DNA of 53,319 bases. It comes from a virus. The DNA lies in IMG/VR virus record IMGVR_UViG_3300013212_000038, positions 1-53,319 of that record; one strand, written 5' to 3'. This document shows, piece after piece, positions 24,885 to 33,572 of this stretch (positions are counted from its first letter, which is position 1; each line of letters starts with the position of its first letter). The notes under the pieces were generated by a model. It was not told where the DNA came from. It worked only from the letters and a program-made list of their open reading frames with translations, and did not search any database. The translations under genes and the position numbers were made by a program.

Positions 24885-25510
24885 GCCAGCGCTTCCCCGG
24901 GCTGCAGGAGCGGCAGGTCACCCGAGGCGAGGCGCTTCATCTGCGCGTACTCGGCGGCGGCGCGCTTGTAGACGATGCCGGCCTCGTCGAAGCCCGCGTA
25001 GAGCATCAGCCCCCGCCACACGATCATCATGTGGTGCTCGCTGAACAGCGCCGGCTCGTCGACGTCCTTGGTGAAGCGGCCCGGCATGCGGAAGCGCTCC
25101 ACCATCAGCACCGTGTCGGCGGTCACCTGGGCATTGACGGCGATCGAGCGGTCGGGCCGCACCGTCCACTGGGTGATGCTGCCGCCCGCCTCCACGCTCG
25201 GGTAGGACAGCCGGAACTCGTCCCAGGGCAGGTAGTACAGGCGTCCACCACCGGCCAGGCGCATGGAGTCCTTCACGTAGCGCTTGTGTCCGAGCGAGCC
25301 CGTGACCGTGGAGTTGCCCGCGGTGACGGTGACCTGGGCATCCTCCCAGAGGCTTGGCCAGTTGGCGAGGCCCTGGATCTCCAGCCAGGCGTCATCCACC
25401 CAGTTGACGAAGTTCAGGGCGTCGCCCTTCTGGTTTGCCGTGCTGCCAAGCGCGAGCCCGGAAGAACCGGACTCGGCAATCAGCCGGTTGACCAGGTCAA
25501 GACGGTTCAC
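24881..25510 (-). CDS. Head-to-tail adaptor (gp4/gp11-like), 209 aa
   Basis: The product begins with GTG (MNRLDLVNRLIAESGSSGLA) and contains NFVNWVDDAWLEIQGLANWP, WDEFRLSYPSVEAGGSITQW and a C-terminal helix (YKRAAAEYAQMKRLASGD). This helical start with W-x-x-I-Q and a beta core is typical of adaptor/tubular A proteins that join the portal to the tail. It is placed between the capsid genes and the nozzle, as expected. Confidence 0.7.
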   Translation of the reverse strand: MNRLDLVNRLIAESGSSGLALGSTANQKGDALNFVNWVDDAWLEIQGLANWPSLWEDAQVTVTAGNSTVTGSLGHKRYVKDSMRLAGGGRLYYLPWDEFRLSYPSVEAGGSITQWTVRPDRSIAVNAQVTADTVLMVERFRMPGRFTKDVDEPALFSEHHMMIVWRGLMLYAGFDEAGIVYKRAAAEYAQMKRLASGDLPLLQPGEALA

Positions 25511-25513
25511 GGA

Positions 25514-26038
25514 TCAGCAGCCTTCGCGGCGCATGCGGGCGGCCCAGATGGTGCCCTGAGGGTGTTCGTCGCGCAGGATCTGGATGTGATACGCCGGGCG
25601 GTTCTGGCTCTTGACGCGCTGGCCCTCGTCCAGGGTCGGGTCTTGCAGGGTCTGCACCGAGTGGTCGGTCTGGGTGGCGCGCAGCAGGCGCTCCAGGTGC
25701 CAGCGCTTCACCATGATGGGCACCTCGCGCGGCAACCACTTCTGGTCACCGTTGCAGCCGATGGGCACCACGGGGGACTCGCGCTCGTGCTGGGTGCCGC
25801 CGATCAGGATGCCGACGGGCATGGCCATGAAGGCCTCGTACTCGGCCACATTCTTGAACTCGCGGCTCATGTCGGCCACCTCGATCGCTCGAGCGCCAGG
25901 CGCTTCCGCAGTCATGTCGAGGAAGCCTTCCCAGTCGGCGTGCTGGAAGTCGTCGGTGTCGGCCATCACGCGGGGATTGGCGCGGACGACATCGGGCACG
26001 CGCTGGGGGATGGCCTTGCGGCTTTGGGCTGTTGCCAT
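25514..26038 (-). CDS. Probable structural protein, 174 aa
   Basis: A mixed alpha/beta protein (DDFQHADWEGFLDMTAEAPG; PVVPIGCNGDQKWLPREVPI; WHLERLLRATQTDHSVQTLQ) located between the decoration-like gene and the head-tail adaptor, three bases before the latter. Similar-sized proteins next to N4-gp56 capsid genes in other phages are annotated only as structural. No clear domain. Confidence 0.55.
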   Translation of the reverse strand: MATAQSRKAIPQRVPDVVRANPRVMADTDDFQHADWEGFLDMTAEAPGARAIEVADMSREFKNVAEYEAFMAMPVGILIGGTQHERESPVVPIGCNGDQKWLPREVPIMVKRWHLERLLRATQTDHSVQTLQDPTLDEGQRVKSQNRPAYHIQILRDEHPQGTIWAARMRREGC

Positions 26039-26059
26039 GGTTGGCTCCTTCAGGGGTCA

Positions 26060-26088
26060 GAAGAAAGAGCCGGGCCGAAGCCCGGCCC
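26060..26088 (-). terminator. Rho-independent terminator with TTCG loop
   Basis: On the minus transcript GGGCCGGGC-TTCG-GCCCGGCTC (26067-26088; one G.T pair) is followed by TTTCTTC. It lies just after the 26094-26540 gene and would lower expression of the tail genes relative to head genes. Confidence 0.75.
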
Positions 26089-26093
26089 TGGGA

Positions 26094-26540
26094 TCACAGC
26101 GGCAGCGAACTGCTGTAGTCGCCCGCGAAGTTGTAGCGGACGTAGGTCACGCCGGCAGCGCTCAGGTCGGTCGCGTTCGGGGTGAACACGCCGGCTGCAC
26201 CGGTCGTCACGACCAGAGCGCCCATCACCGCACGATCGCTCGGGTTCGGGATCTCGGCCGCGTCGCGCTGATCACCGGCCGGGCTGGGCGTGACGATCTT
26301 GCTCTGCAGGGTCGTGACGTTGCCGGCGGCGTCCACGCAGAAGAAGAAGGCGCAACGCTGGTTGTTGCCCAGCGCGGTATGGCCAGCCGAGAACGGCAGG
26401 TTGTCCGTGGCCGCCTTGAGATAGCCGAGGCCGTTGATGGTGTAGTTGCAGGGGTTGCTCGTCTTGATGGTGTTGACGTTGGTCCCCTCGTCGCAGCCGG
26501 CGACGGTCGTGGTGTAGTTGTCGCGATACGCGGTTTGCAT
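26094..26540 (-). CDS. Probable capsid decoration/head protein, 148 aa
   Basis: A polar, Thr/Asn/Ala-rich protein (CDEGTNVNTIKTSNPCNYTI; NNQRCAFFFCVDAAGNVTTL; SDRAVMGALVVTTGAAGVFT). It stands alone between two TTCG-loop hairpins, directly after the major capsid gene in transcription order. That separate, highly expressed setting suits a decoration or head-fibre protein. The assignment rests on context. Confidence 0.55.
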   Translation of the reverse strand: MQTAYRDNYTTTVAGCDEGTNVNTIKTSNPCNYTINGLGYLKAATDNLPFSAGHTALGNNQRCAFFFCVDAAGNVTTLQSKIVTPSPAGDQRDAAEIPNPSDRAVMGALVVTTGAAGVFTPNATDLSAAGVTYVRYNFAGDYSSSLPL

Positions 26541-26564
26541 ATTGGCTCCTGTTGAATGGTGGGA

Positions 26565-26586
26565 GGGAGGAGCCGAAGCCCCTCCC
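26565..26586 (-). terminator. TTCG-loop hairpin after the major capsid gene
   Basis: On the minus transcript GGGAGGGGC-TTCG-GCTCCTCCC (one G.T pair) forms a very stable stem, seven bases after the capsid stop codon. It lacks a T run, so it may be an mRNA 3' end stabiliser or attenuator rather than a full terminator. Confidence 0.55.
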
Positions 26587-26592
26587 GTGTCA

Positions 26593-27657
26593 TCAGCCGA
26601 TCAGGGCCGAGCAAGCCACCTCAGCAACCGCCATGTGGAAGTTGTTGAGGATCACGGCAGCGCTGTAGCACTTCATGCCCAGCACGCCCTTCTGCGCCAG
26701 GATGTCGTCCTTGGTCGCCTCGGTCGCGGGCTTGTAGTTCACCTGCATCGAGTTGGCGCCGCGGAATCCCACGGACCCGAGGGCCTCCTGCGCCATTACG
26801 ACGATCGGATACACGTCGCAGTTGCCCGCGCCACCAGCGTTCGGCACACCGTTGGTCAGGCGGGTGTTGGCCGCGGCGGTGGTGCCAGCCTGCAGGTACG
26901 GCGTGAAGTGCGGCGACTGGATGAAGCGCACCTTGCCGAGCGAGCCGATCTCATCCGGGTCGATCAGGTCGGCCGAGCCACCCGGGTAGTCCTTGGCCTT
27001 CACGAAGCCCGGCAGGGCCTCCAGGTCGTAGCGCATGTCCGGGTGGGTCATGCCCACGTAGCAGGAGTCAATGGCGCGGGTCTCGTAGCCGGTCGAGGCT
27101 TTGAGCGAGCTGGTCACCAGCTCGGCCATGTTGTTCTCCAGGCCGCGGACGATGTTGGCGATCAGCGTCGCCGACACCAGGCCGTTGACCAGCGAACGCG
27201 AGGCCACGCCGGCGGCGTAGTAGACGTTCGTGCAGGCCTTGGCCTTGCCCCACTTGATCATCTCCAGCAGGAGGCCCGCGCGCTGGCCGGCGATCTTCTT
27301 CGTCTGCGCGGGGACGTCGTCCTCGTGCAGGTCTTCCACGCGGTCGGACCAGCGGTAGATGAACGCGTACTGGTCCAGCACCACGGGGATGTCCTGCGGC
27401 GTGATGCTGTCGGCCGTCGGGGTCTCGCCTTCGTTGATGCGGTGCGCACCGACCTGGACGTCCCACTTGTTCGGCGAGTTGACCGTAGCGCCCTTGGGCA
27501 GCCAGCGGCGGAAGATCATCTGCGTGCCAGCGTTGGCAGGCATCGGCTTGTTCATGCAGAACTTGCCGATCTTCTCCTTGGGGATGACGTGCTTGAGGAT
27601 GGCACCCTTGACGATGCCAACCCGTTGCGAGGTGTTGCTGAGGTTGTTGTCAGCCAT
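26593..27657 (-). CDS. Major capsid protein, N4-gp56 family
   Basis: The 354-residue protein has the layout of the N4-gp56 capsid family: an N-terminal KGAILKHVIPKEKIGKFCMN segment, RRWLPKGATVN, VVLDQYAFIYRWSDRVEDLH, the G-x-T-H-P-D-M motif (YVGMTHPDMRYDLEALPGFV), and KVRFIQSPHFTPYLQAG near the C-terminus. HK97-fold subunits of this type form the icosahedral head. It lies after the scaffold and portal genes and is flanked downstream by a strong hairpin. Confidence 0.88.
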   Translation of the reverse strand: MADNNLSNTSQRVGIVKGAILKHVIPKEKIGKFCMNKPMPANAGTQMIFRRWLPKGATVNSPNKWDVQVGAHRINEGETPTADSITPQDIPVVLDQYAFIYRWSDRVEDLHEDDVPAQTKKIAGQRAGLLLEMIKWGKAKACTNVYYAAGVASRSLVNGLVSATLIANIVRGLENNMAELVTSSLKASTGYETRAIDSCYVGMTHPDMRYDLEALPGFVKAKDYPGGSADLIDPDEIGSLGKVRFIQSPHFTPYLQAGTTAAANTRLTNGVPNAGGAGNCDVYPIVVMAQEALGSVGFRGANSMQVNYKPATEATKDDILAQKGVLGMKCYSAAVILNNFHMAVAEVACSALIG

Positions 27658-27701
27658 GTGAGGCTCCTGTGTTGTGCAGGGCCTCAGGTGGCTGTCTCAG
27701 C

Positions 27702-28565
27702 TCACCCTTTGTCGAAGCCCACGCGCATCGCCTCTTCCTCGGTCATCACGCGCTTGCCCGTCGGCGCTCGCGCGTTGCCCGTGGGGACGACTGCGGCGGC
27801 GATGCGGCTATGGCGCACGGCGGCGTGGGAAGTGGCGGTTTGAAGTCCCTGGCGGTACTTGTCGAAGGCGCCGATCACCTTGAGCACGTCGCCGGCTGTC
27901 TCAGAGCGGTGGTAGGCCGCTTGGAGATCAGCGTCTTGGGTGGTGAGCCACAGCTTCAGGTCGGGGCTCTCCATGGTTTCGAACCAGTCCGGGCGGACTT
28001 GGTCGAGTGCGACCATGTGAGGGCTGACCTCCTGCTGCATCGGTGCCTGGGCCGGGGCCTGGGCGGGTGCAGCGGGAGCGGCTGGGGCGGCCACCGCGGG
28101 CGGTGCGCTCTGGATGGGCGGCAGCAACGCTGCAAGTTCCTCCAGTGCGTCCACTACCTCGGGCATGTCGGCGCCAAGGGTTTCCCTGGCGTGCTGCAGC
28201 TTGTCCAGCTTCGGCGCGGGCGCCGGTGCTTCGTTCAGCTTGTCAAATCGGCCTTGGAGCTGGCGGACCTGACCCTCAGCGCGGCGGGCACGTTCTTCCG
28301 TGGCGGCCAGCTGGGATTGAAGCGATGGGACTTCTGCGAGCAGCTTCCGAGCTGCCTCGGGGAGACCCGCGAAGGGATCGGTGACGGGCTGGTCGCTCGG
28401 ACTCGACGACGTGGTCTCCTGCGGGTCGGTCTCCTGCTGGCCGGCAGGAGGCGTCACCGTGGTGGCCGCCGTGGACGACGAACCCGTGGCGGATTGGTCG
28501 TCCTCAGTCGAATCGAAGCCGGCCTGCATTGCCGCGTCTTCGTCGTTCGGGGTGTTGGGGTCCAT
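27702..28565 (-). CDS. Scaffolding protein, 287 aa
   Basis: The start is the ATG at 28565 with AGGAG eight bases upstream. The N-terminus is acidic and disordered (MDPNTPNDEDAAMQAGFDST), followed by coiled coil (LQSQLAATEERARRAEGQVR), an Ala/Pro/Gln linker and a C-terminal basic region (NARAPTGKRVMTEEEAMRVG). This composition and position, between portal and capsid genes, is that of a phage scaffolding protein directing procapsid assembly. Confidence 0.72.
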   Translation of the reverse strand: MDPNTPNDEDAAMQAGFDSTEDDQSATGSSSTAATTVTPPAGQQETDPQETTSSSPSDQPVTDPFAGLPEAARKLLAEVPSLQSQLAATEERARRAEGQVRQLQGRFDKLNEAPAPAPKLDKLQHARETLGADMPEVVDALEELAALLPPIQSAPPAVAAPAAPAAPAQAPAQAPMQQEVSPHMVALDQVRPDWFETMESPDLKLWLTTQDADLQAAYHRSETAGDVLKVIGAFDKYRQGLQTATSHAAVRHSRIAAAVVPTGNARAPTGKRVMTEEEAMRVGFDKG

Positions 28566-28588
28566 TCTTTGCGCTCCTGTCAAGGGGT

Positions 28589-28600
28589 TGTGTGGGCGGG
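28589..28600 (-). repeat. Recurrent intergenic element CGCCCACAC (copy 3)
   Basis: The minus strand reads TCCCGCCCACACAACCCC directly after the TGA of the 28602-28829 gene, upstream of the scaffold gene ribosome site. Confidence 0.5.
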
Positions 28601-28601
28601 A

Positions 28602-28829
28602 TCACGCGCCGTCGAGCTGGTCGGCGGCGGCCTTGCGGGTCGCCTCCGGCAGTTCGAGCAGCGTCTTGAGCAGGCCGATGCGCGCCCTCAGTCGCACGGC
28701 CTGGGTTGGTTTGTCGTCAAGGCCTTGGCCTTCGAGCGTTTGCCGGTCTGCGGCAAGCAGCTCCTCCAGGTGCGCTTCCACGCGGCCCCAGGCGTCGGTG
28801 CTGAAGTCCGACGGGTAGAAGCGGCTCAC
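28602..28829 (-). CDS. Small head-region protein, 75 aa
   Basis: A helical protein (FSTDAWGRVEAHLEELLAAD; VRLRARIGLLKTLLELPEAT) between portal and scaffold, overlapping the portal stop by ATGA. Unknown function; perhaps a head-assembly factor. Its start MSRFYPSDFST lacks a signal or membrane segment. Confidence 0.6.
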   Translation of the reverse strand: MSRFYPSDFSTDAWGRVEAHLEELLAADRQTLEGQGLDDKPTQAVRLRARIGLLKTLLELPEATRKAAADQLDGA

Positions 28830-31078
28830 AGGCCTCTCCCGTGGCCGGCCGACATGGCGAAGTTCATCTCGGCGGCAAAGCGCTCGCGGCCGTCGCGGAT
28901 CTTCATCGCTGCCTCGGCCAGCGTGGCGCGGATCTGCTCGGCGGTGAGGTTGCGGTCGCGGGCCGACTCCAGCACCTGCACCTGCAGGTCGATGTCCTTG
29001 AGCGCCTTGTCCCAGATGGCTTGCTGCTTGGCCATGGCCGCCTTGAACTGCCGCTCCTGCTCCTCGCTCTCGCGGCGGGACTTCTCGCGGTCTGCATCGG
29101 ACTTCGCCTTGATGGTCGCGGCCTGCACGCGCGGGTCCTGCTGGCCCTGCTGCTGCTCGGCCATCTGCTGCTTCTCTTCGTCGGTGAGCTTGACGTCGTC
29201 GGGGTCGATCTCGACCGCGCGCAGCACCTGCTCTGCGGTGCGCTCAGGGCTGAGGCCGAAAGCGGGATTGCCTGCCATGGGCGCGGCGATCTGCTGCAGG
29301 GCCACGGCCTTGCGGTCGCGGTGGATCAGGGTCGTGGCGCCGATGCCCACGCACTTGAAGTCACCCTTGGCGTCCTTGCTGACGTTCGGGTCCTGCATGC
29401 CCCAGTCGTAGAAGTCCGAGACCAGCGGGCCCACCACCTCGTCGTACTCCTTGGCGATGTCCAGCAGCGGGCTCGCGGCGTTGGCCTCCAGCATCTCCAT
29501 GCCGCCCAGGGTGTCGGGGCTGGCGCCGGTGATGCCCTGCATCAGCAGCGGGATGTTGGCGAGCTGGTCAGCCCACTCCTGAGCCATGACGATGATGGCC
29601 GCCAGCTGGGCCTGCACGTTCGGCACCGTGTAGAGCTGAAAGGCCTTGCGCACGTCGTCGATGCCCTGCTCAATCGACGGTGTGAAGGTGAACATGCTGT
29701 CCCGGTTGAGCCGGTACTGCTGGTTCATGGCCTGCACCAGGCCCTCGGCCATGACCGTGATCGAGCCCGCCGACTGGCCGGCGTTCTCCGACATGGCGCG
29801 CACGGCGGCGATGTGCAGCAGCTGGGCCGTGGCAATCTGGATGGGCACGCCCTCGCCCCAGGGCCGGTCCTCGACCTCCGACCACCGGAAGAAGCGGTAG
29901 GGGAAGCCGCCCTTCTCGTTCGGGTTCAGCACCACCTTGACGATGCGGCCGTTGATCATGGTCGCGACGATGGGCACGCTGGCCAGCGTCATCGCCATCT
30001 CGAGCTGTTTCTGGAGCGCCAGCGCCGCCTGGTCAGCCTCCAGGTCGCCGGGCGGCAGGGTCAGCGCCGGCACCTGGTAGCCGCAGCCGATCAGCGTCTT
30101 GGGGGAGATGCTGGCGTAGAGGTAGAAGGTCTCGAAGGTGCTGCGGTCGTGGATGCGCACTTGGCCGGCGCGCTCGTCCTTGTAGCGGTCGTCGAAGCGG
30201 CTCCAGGACTGCGGGCCTTCCTTCAGCACCGTGGCCAGTTCGTCGGGCTCGTAGCCGGGCGAGTTGGCGAGCTCGCGCACCTGGCTCTCACCGAGGTAGT
30301 CGCGCTCGATGAAGAAGCGGCCGTTGTGGATGTTCTCCCCGCAGCTCGGGTCCGGGTAGCAGTTCTTCGCCTTCTTGGCCGAGATCCGCGGCGCCACCTT
30401 GAAGGTGGTGTCGATCACAGCCACGCCGTCGACGATGGACCACTTGCGCACCTCCACGTTGGTGGGGTACGGGCCTTTGATCACGCCGGTGCCGATGCGG
30501 GCGCCGTCCTTGATCATCTTGCGCAGCTCGGCGTAGGCGGTCTTGCCGCGGTAGATCGTGCTGTCGGTCAGCCAGTCGTCGATCTGGTCGGCCATGCGTT
30601 TGGCCTTGTCCTTGAGCATCTGCTTGGCGGCCTTGGCCACCTGGGATGCTTCCACCTGTTCGCCGCTGGCCAGCTTCACCGGCGTCTTGCTGCCGCCGGC
30701 AATGGCCTCATCGAACTCCGGCACCGGCGTAGGCCGGCACTCCCACGGCCGCATGTCGCCGGGCAGCACGCGACGGATGATCTGGCTGGCCGCGATGTTG
30801 GTCTTGGGCTTGGTGATGTTGATCACCAGCTGGCTTTTGCCGGGCTTCGGGGGCTGGCGCTTGACCGGGATGTCCTCGGTGCCCTCCTCCGGGTAGCGGC
30901 CGGCGTAGAGGTCTTCCGCCAGGCGCCACTCTTCCTCGATGCCCGACTGCTCGCGGGCCTGGGTGGCCTCGCGCAGCCAGTCCAGGAACAGGCCTTGGAC
31001 CTGCAGGCGGCCCTGCTCTCGCAGCTTGTCGCGCTCCTGGTCCTCGGTCTGGGTCGGGTCTTGGGTGTCCATGTCCAT
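28826..31078 (-). CDS. Portal protein, 750 aa
   Basis: A long P22/N4-like portal: an N-terminal helical region (QAREQSGIEEEWRLAEDLYA), PVKRQPPKPGKSQLVINITK, RVLPGDMRPWECRPTPVPEF, a beta core with FRWSEVEDRPWGEGVPIQIA, TPSIEQGIDDVRKAFQLY and GITGASPDTLGGMEMLEANA, and a long Gln-rich C-terminal coiled coil (EKQQMAEQQQGQQDPRVQAA; KSRRESEEQERQFKAAMAKQ) as in barrel-bearing portals. Twelve copies form the DNA entry vertex. It starts next to the terminase stop. Confidence 0.85.
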   Translation of the reverse strand: MDMDTQDPTQTEDQERDKLREQGRLQVQGLFLDWLREATQAREQSGIEEEWRLAEDLYAGRYPEEGTEDIPVKRQPPKPGKSQLVINITKPKTNIAASQIIRRVLPGDMRPWECRPTPVPEFDEAIAGGSKTPVKLASGEQVEASQVAKAAKQMLKDKAKRMADQIDDWLTDSTIYRGKTAYAELRKMIKDGARIGTGVIKGPYPTNVEVRKWSIVDGVAVIDTTFKVAPRISAKKAKNCYPDPSCGENIHNGRFFIERDYLGESQVRELANSPGYEPDELATVLKEGPQSWSRFDDRYKDERAGQVRIHDRSTFETFYLYASISPKTLIGCGYQVPALTLPPGDLEADQAALALQKQLEMAMTLASVPIVATMINGRIVKVVLNPNEKGGFPYRFFRWSEVEDRPWGEGVPIQIATAQLLHIAAVRAMSENAGQSAGSITVMAEGLVQAMNQQYRLNRDSMFTFTPSIEQGIDDVRKAFQLYTVPNVQAQLAAIIVMAQEWADQLANIPLLMQGITGASPDTLGGMEMLEANAASPLLDIAKEYDEVVGPLVSDFYDWGMQDPNVSKDAKGDFKCVGIGATTLIHRDRKAVALQQIAAPMAGNPAFGLSPERTAEQVLRAVEIDPDDVKLTDEEKQQMAEQQQGQQDPRVQAATIKAKSDADREKSRRESEEQERQFKAAMAKQQAIWDKALKDIDLQVQVLESARDRNLTAEQIRATLAEAAMKIRDGRERFAAEMNFAMSAGHGRGL

Positions 31079-31079
31079 G

Positions 31080-32618
31080 TCAGAAGCCTGTGTAGTTGTC
31101 GGGTTCGTGGGTGCCGAGCTGAGACAGCGGGATCGGCTTTCTGGGCTTCGGCGGGTTGCCGACCAGGTTCATGCCGCGCACGGCGATGGACAGCACGTCG
31201 ACGGCGTCGTCGTGGGCGCCGGCCGGGAACGCGAGGCACTGGGAGATGACCCGCTCATGCCAGCCTGAGCGCACGGGGAACTTGATCGAGCCCATGCTGG
31301 CCATGGCCTGGGCGCCGCCTGCGCGCACTTCCTTGTCGACCGTGCTGGCCAGCCACTCCATGCGAACCTTGGCGTTGCGTTTGATGGCCCGGGCGGTCAT
31401 GTACGGCTCGACGGCGCGGCGGATGACGCCCGACTCGCCGATCCAGCAAAGCGGCTTGTGCTTGACGATCAGGTCGCACCACTTCTCGATCCAGACATCT
31501 GACGTGGTCTGCCCGTACCACCAGTCCAGCACCCAGAGGCGGTCGTCATCGTCCAGGCCGAAGATGCCGTGCTCGGTGTAGTCGCCACCGTCCGGCGTGA
31601 CGGCGTAGTCGCTGGCGCCGAAGATCCGCAGGCCCGGGATGGTTCGCTCGTAGCGGTAGTCGAACCACTCGCGCTTGAAGAAGGTGCCCTCGTCGTTCGT
31701 CGGCTTCTGCTGGAACAGGGCGTTCCAGGTGCGCTGGTTGGCCTTGAAGCGCTCGAAGTGCCCGGGCTTGAACCACTCCGGCCACAGCGGCTCCCCAATC
31801 TGGCGGCCCAGCGGGTCATCGGGGCGGTCAGCCTCGGCCGGCACGCGCAGGACGAACCAGTCCAGCCCGTCGCGGCCACGCATCCAGCCGCTCTCGCCAT
31901 CCCAGTCAGCGGGCAGGATGCCGCCGGAGAGGTCGTCCTGGTGCCAGCGGGTCTGGATGATGGTGGTCGTGCCGCCCGGCATCAGGCGGGTGGTCAGGTC
32001 GTCCTCGTAGGCCTCGCGGGTCTTCTTGCGGATGGTGGCGCTGTCGGCCTCGTCGCGGCCTGCCATGGGGTCATCGATCAGCAGGTCCGTCGCGCGGTTG
32101 CCGGTCATGCCGGCCAGGATGCCGCCGGCCATGTACTCGCTGCCGTTGTCCAGCGCCCACTCTTCCACCGACTGGTTGCCAGCGACAAGGCCGGTGCCGA
32201 ATATGGGGCGGTACTTGGCGCTGCGGACGATGGCGCGCGTCTTGCGGCTCTGCTTCCAGGCAATGCCCGAGGCGTAGCTGGCCAGGATGATGCGTGAGCC
32301 CTTGCGGCCGCCCATGATGCGGGCCGGGTGCACGACGCTGGTGTACGTGCTCTTGGCGCTGCCCGGCGGCATGAAAACCATCAGCTGCTTGATCTTGCGC
32401 TCGTACACCTGGTCCAGGGCCGCCATCAGCACGCGGTGATGCAGCGCCACCTGGGTCTCGATGGGCTCGAACAACCAGTCGGCCTCGTCCTCGTCCTCAG
32501 CCATGGGCTTGCCCGGGACGTCGATCGCCTGGGTGAAGTTGGCCATGCTGAGCCGCGCCTGCTTGCGGCGCAGGACTTCAGCTGCGGCCTGCTGCGGCGA
32601 TGGCGCGGAGTTCGTCAT
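31080..32618 (-). CDS. Terminase large subunit, 512 aa
   Basis: This ATPase/nuclease packages DNA into the procapsid. The ATPase has an atypical Walker A (MVFMPPGSAKSTYTSVVHPA), an adenine-side region (RIILASYASGIAWKQSRKTR) and Walker B TDLLIDDPMAGRDEADS with a coupling segment (TTTIIQTRWHQDDLSG). The RNase-H-like nuclease has GASDYAVTPDGGDYT and a C-terminal GAHDDAVDVLSIA, giving the metal-binding aspartates. Its start overlaps the small-subunit gene by 41 bases. Confidence 0.92.
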   Translation of the reverse strand: MTNSAPSPQQAAAEVLRRKQARLSMANFTQAIDVPGKPMAEDEDEADWLFEPIETQVALHHRVLMAALDQVYERKIKQLMVFMPPGSAKSTYTSVVHPARIMGGRKGSRIILASYASGIAWKQSRKTRAIVRSAKYRPIFGTGLVAGNQSVEEWALDNGSEYMAGGILAGMTGNRATDLLIDDPMAGRDEADSATIRKKTREAYEDDLTTRLMPGGTTTIIQTRWHQDDLSGGILPADWDGESGWMRGRDGLDWFVLRVPAEADRPDDPLGRQIGEPLWPEWFKPGHFERFKANQRTWNALFQQKPTNDEGTFFKREWFDYRYERTIPGLRIFGASDYAVTPDGGDYTEHGIFGLDDDDRLWVLDWWYGQTTSDVWIEKWCDLIVKHKPLCWIGESGVIRRAVEPYMTARAIKRNAKVRMEWLASTVDKEVRAGGAQAMASMGSIKFPVRSGWHERVISQCLAFPAGAHDDAVDVLSIAVRGMNLVGNPPKPRKPIPLSQLGTHEPDNYTGF

Positions 32619-33339
32619 CCGTCATCTCGTACTTGTTGGCGGGTGCTTCGTCGCCCTTCGGCGGCTTCCCGGACTCGTCGTCGATCCCGAAGGCCAGGCG
32701 CTCGGCCCGGACCAGCTTGTCGATGGCGTCGGCCAGCGTCTTGACGCTGCTGACCTTGGTGTGCACAGAGGTGACCTTGCGGATGGTCCGCAGCATCTCC
32801 TCAGGGTCTTCACCACCGACGATCTCGGCCAACCGCTCAAGATCGCCCTTGGCACTGCCGAGCAGCTTCAGCTCCTCCATCAGGTCTGACGCCAGGGCGA
32901 TGGCGCTGGCGACGTGCTTGCGATGGCCCAGGATCACCTGCTTGTTGACCTCGGCCGCAGCAAGAACGGTCTCTGCTGCGTTCTGCTGCGCATCGCTGCA
33001 TTTCTGCTGGACCTGCGCCTGGATCAGAGCGGCGTTCGTGGCCTGGCGTACGGCGTTGGACAGGTCGGCGCTCCACCCTTCCCGCTTGGCGCGGCGCATG
33101 ATGGTGGTGTTGGGCACGCCGTGCTTCGTCTCCAGCTCGCGGAAGGTGAAGCGCCCGGTACGGAAGTCGCGCTCGATCGCATCCCAGTCGGCGGCCTTGG
33201 CGGCCTGGGTGGGCTTCGGCGGTGGCGTCGGTTTCTTCGGGGCGGCCTTCTTGGCCGGCGGTGCAGCCTTGGCCGCCACCTTGCGCGCCGGCGCCCGCTT
33301 GGGTGCGGGCTTCTTCGGGGTGGGCTTCTTGGTGGCCAT
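32578..33339 (-). CDS. Terminase small subunit with histone-H1-like N-terminal tail, 253 aa
   Basis: I start at the ATG at 33339 (MATKKPTPKKPAPKR). The first ~45 residues are Lys/Pro/Ala repeats like histone H1 tails (KKAAPKKPTPPPKPTQAAKA). A helix-turn-helix follows (TFRELETKHGVPNTTIMRRA), then helical oligomerisation sequence and an acidic end. Position before the large subunit and the HTH support recognition of the packaging site. The basic tail is unusually long. Confidence 0.75.
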   Translation of the reverse strand: MATKKPTPKKPAPKRAPARKVAAKAAPPAKKAAPKKPTPPPKPTQAAKAADWDAIERDFRTGRFTFRELETKHGVPNTTIMRRAKREGWSADLSNAVRQATNAALIQAQVQQKCSDAQQNAAETVLAAAEVNKQVILGHRKHVASAIALASDLMEELKLLGSAKGDLERLAEIVGGEDPEEMLRTIRKVTSVHTKVSSVKTLADAIDKLVRAERLAFGIDDESGKPPKGDEAPANKYEMTDDELRAIAAAGRS

Positions 33340-33341
33340 GG

Positions 33342-33572
33342 TCAGGTGCGCTCGAACACCACCGTCCACGGGCCGTTGTGGCCTTCGCGCTGCTCCACGC
33401 GGCCGATCTCGGGCCGGCGGGCCGCGGCCTCGCGTTCCATCTGCGCCGCGTGTTCGCCCTTGCCCCAGGCGTGGAAGGCCTGCTCACCCGGCTGGTAGCG
33501 GGTGGGGTTGGGGTTGCCCTGGGCCTCGGTGCTGTAGAAGGCTCGGGTCTCGATGTGGACGGGGCCGCTCAC
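33342..33572 (-). CDS. Hypothetical late protein, 76 aa
   Basis: The start is a GTG at 33572 (VSGPVHIETRAFYSTEAQG), overlapping the upstream stop as GTGA, with GGAG nearby; the longer frame upstream is not coding. The sequence ends REGHNGPWTVVFERT. It lies two bases before the terminase small gene. No family recognised. Confidence 0.6.
   Translation of the reverse strand: MSGPVHIETRAFYSTEAQGNPNPTRYQPGEQAFHAWGKGEHAAQMEREAAARRPEIGRVEQREGHNGPWTVVFERT

Noticed and set aside
28841-31249. Plus-strand open frame of 802 codons
   Set aside because: Antisense shadow of the portal gene; composition is typical of mirrored high-GC codons.
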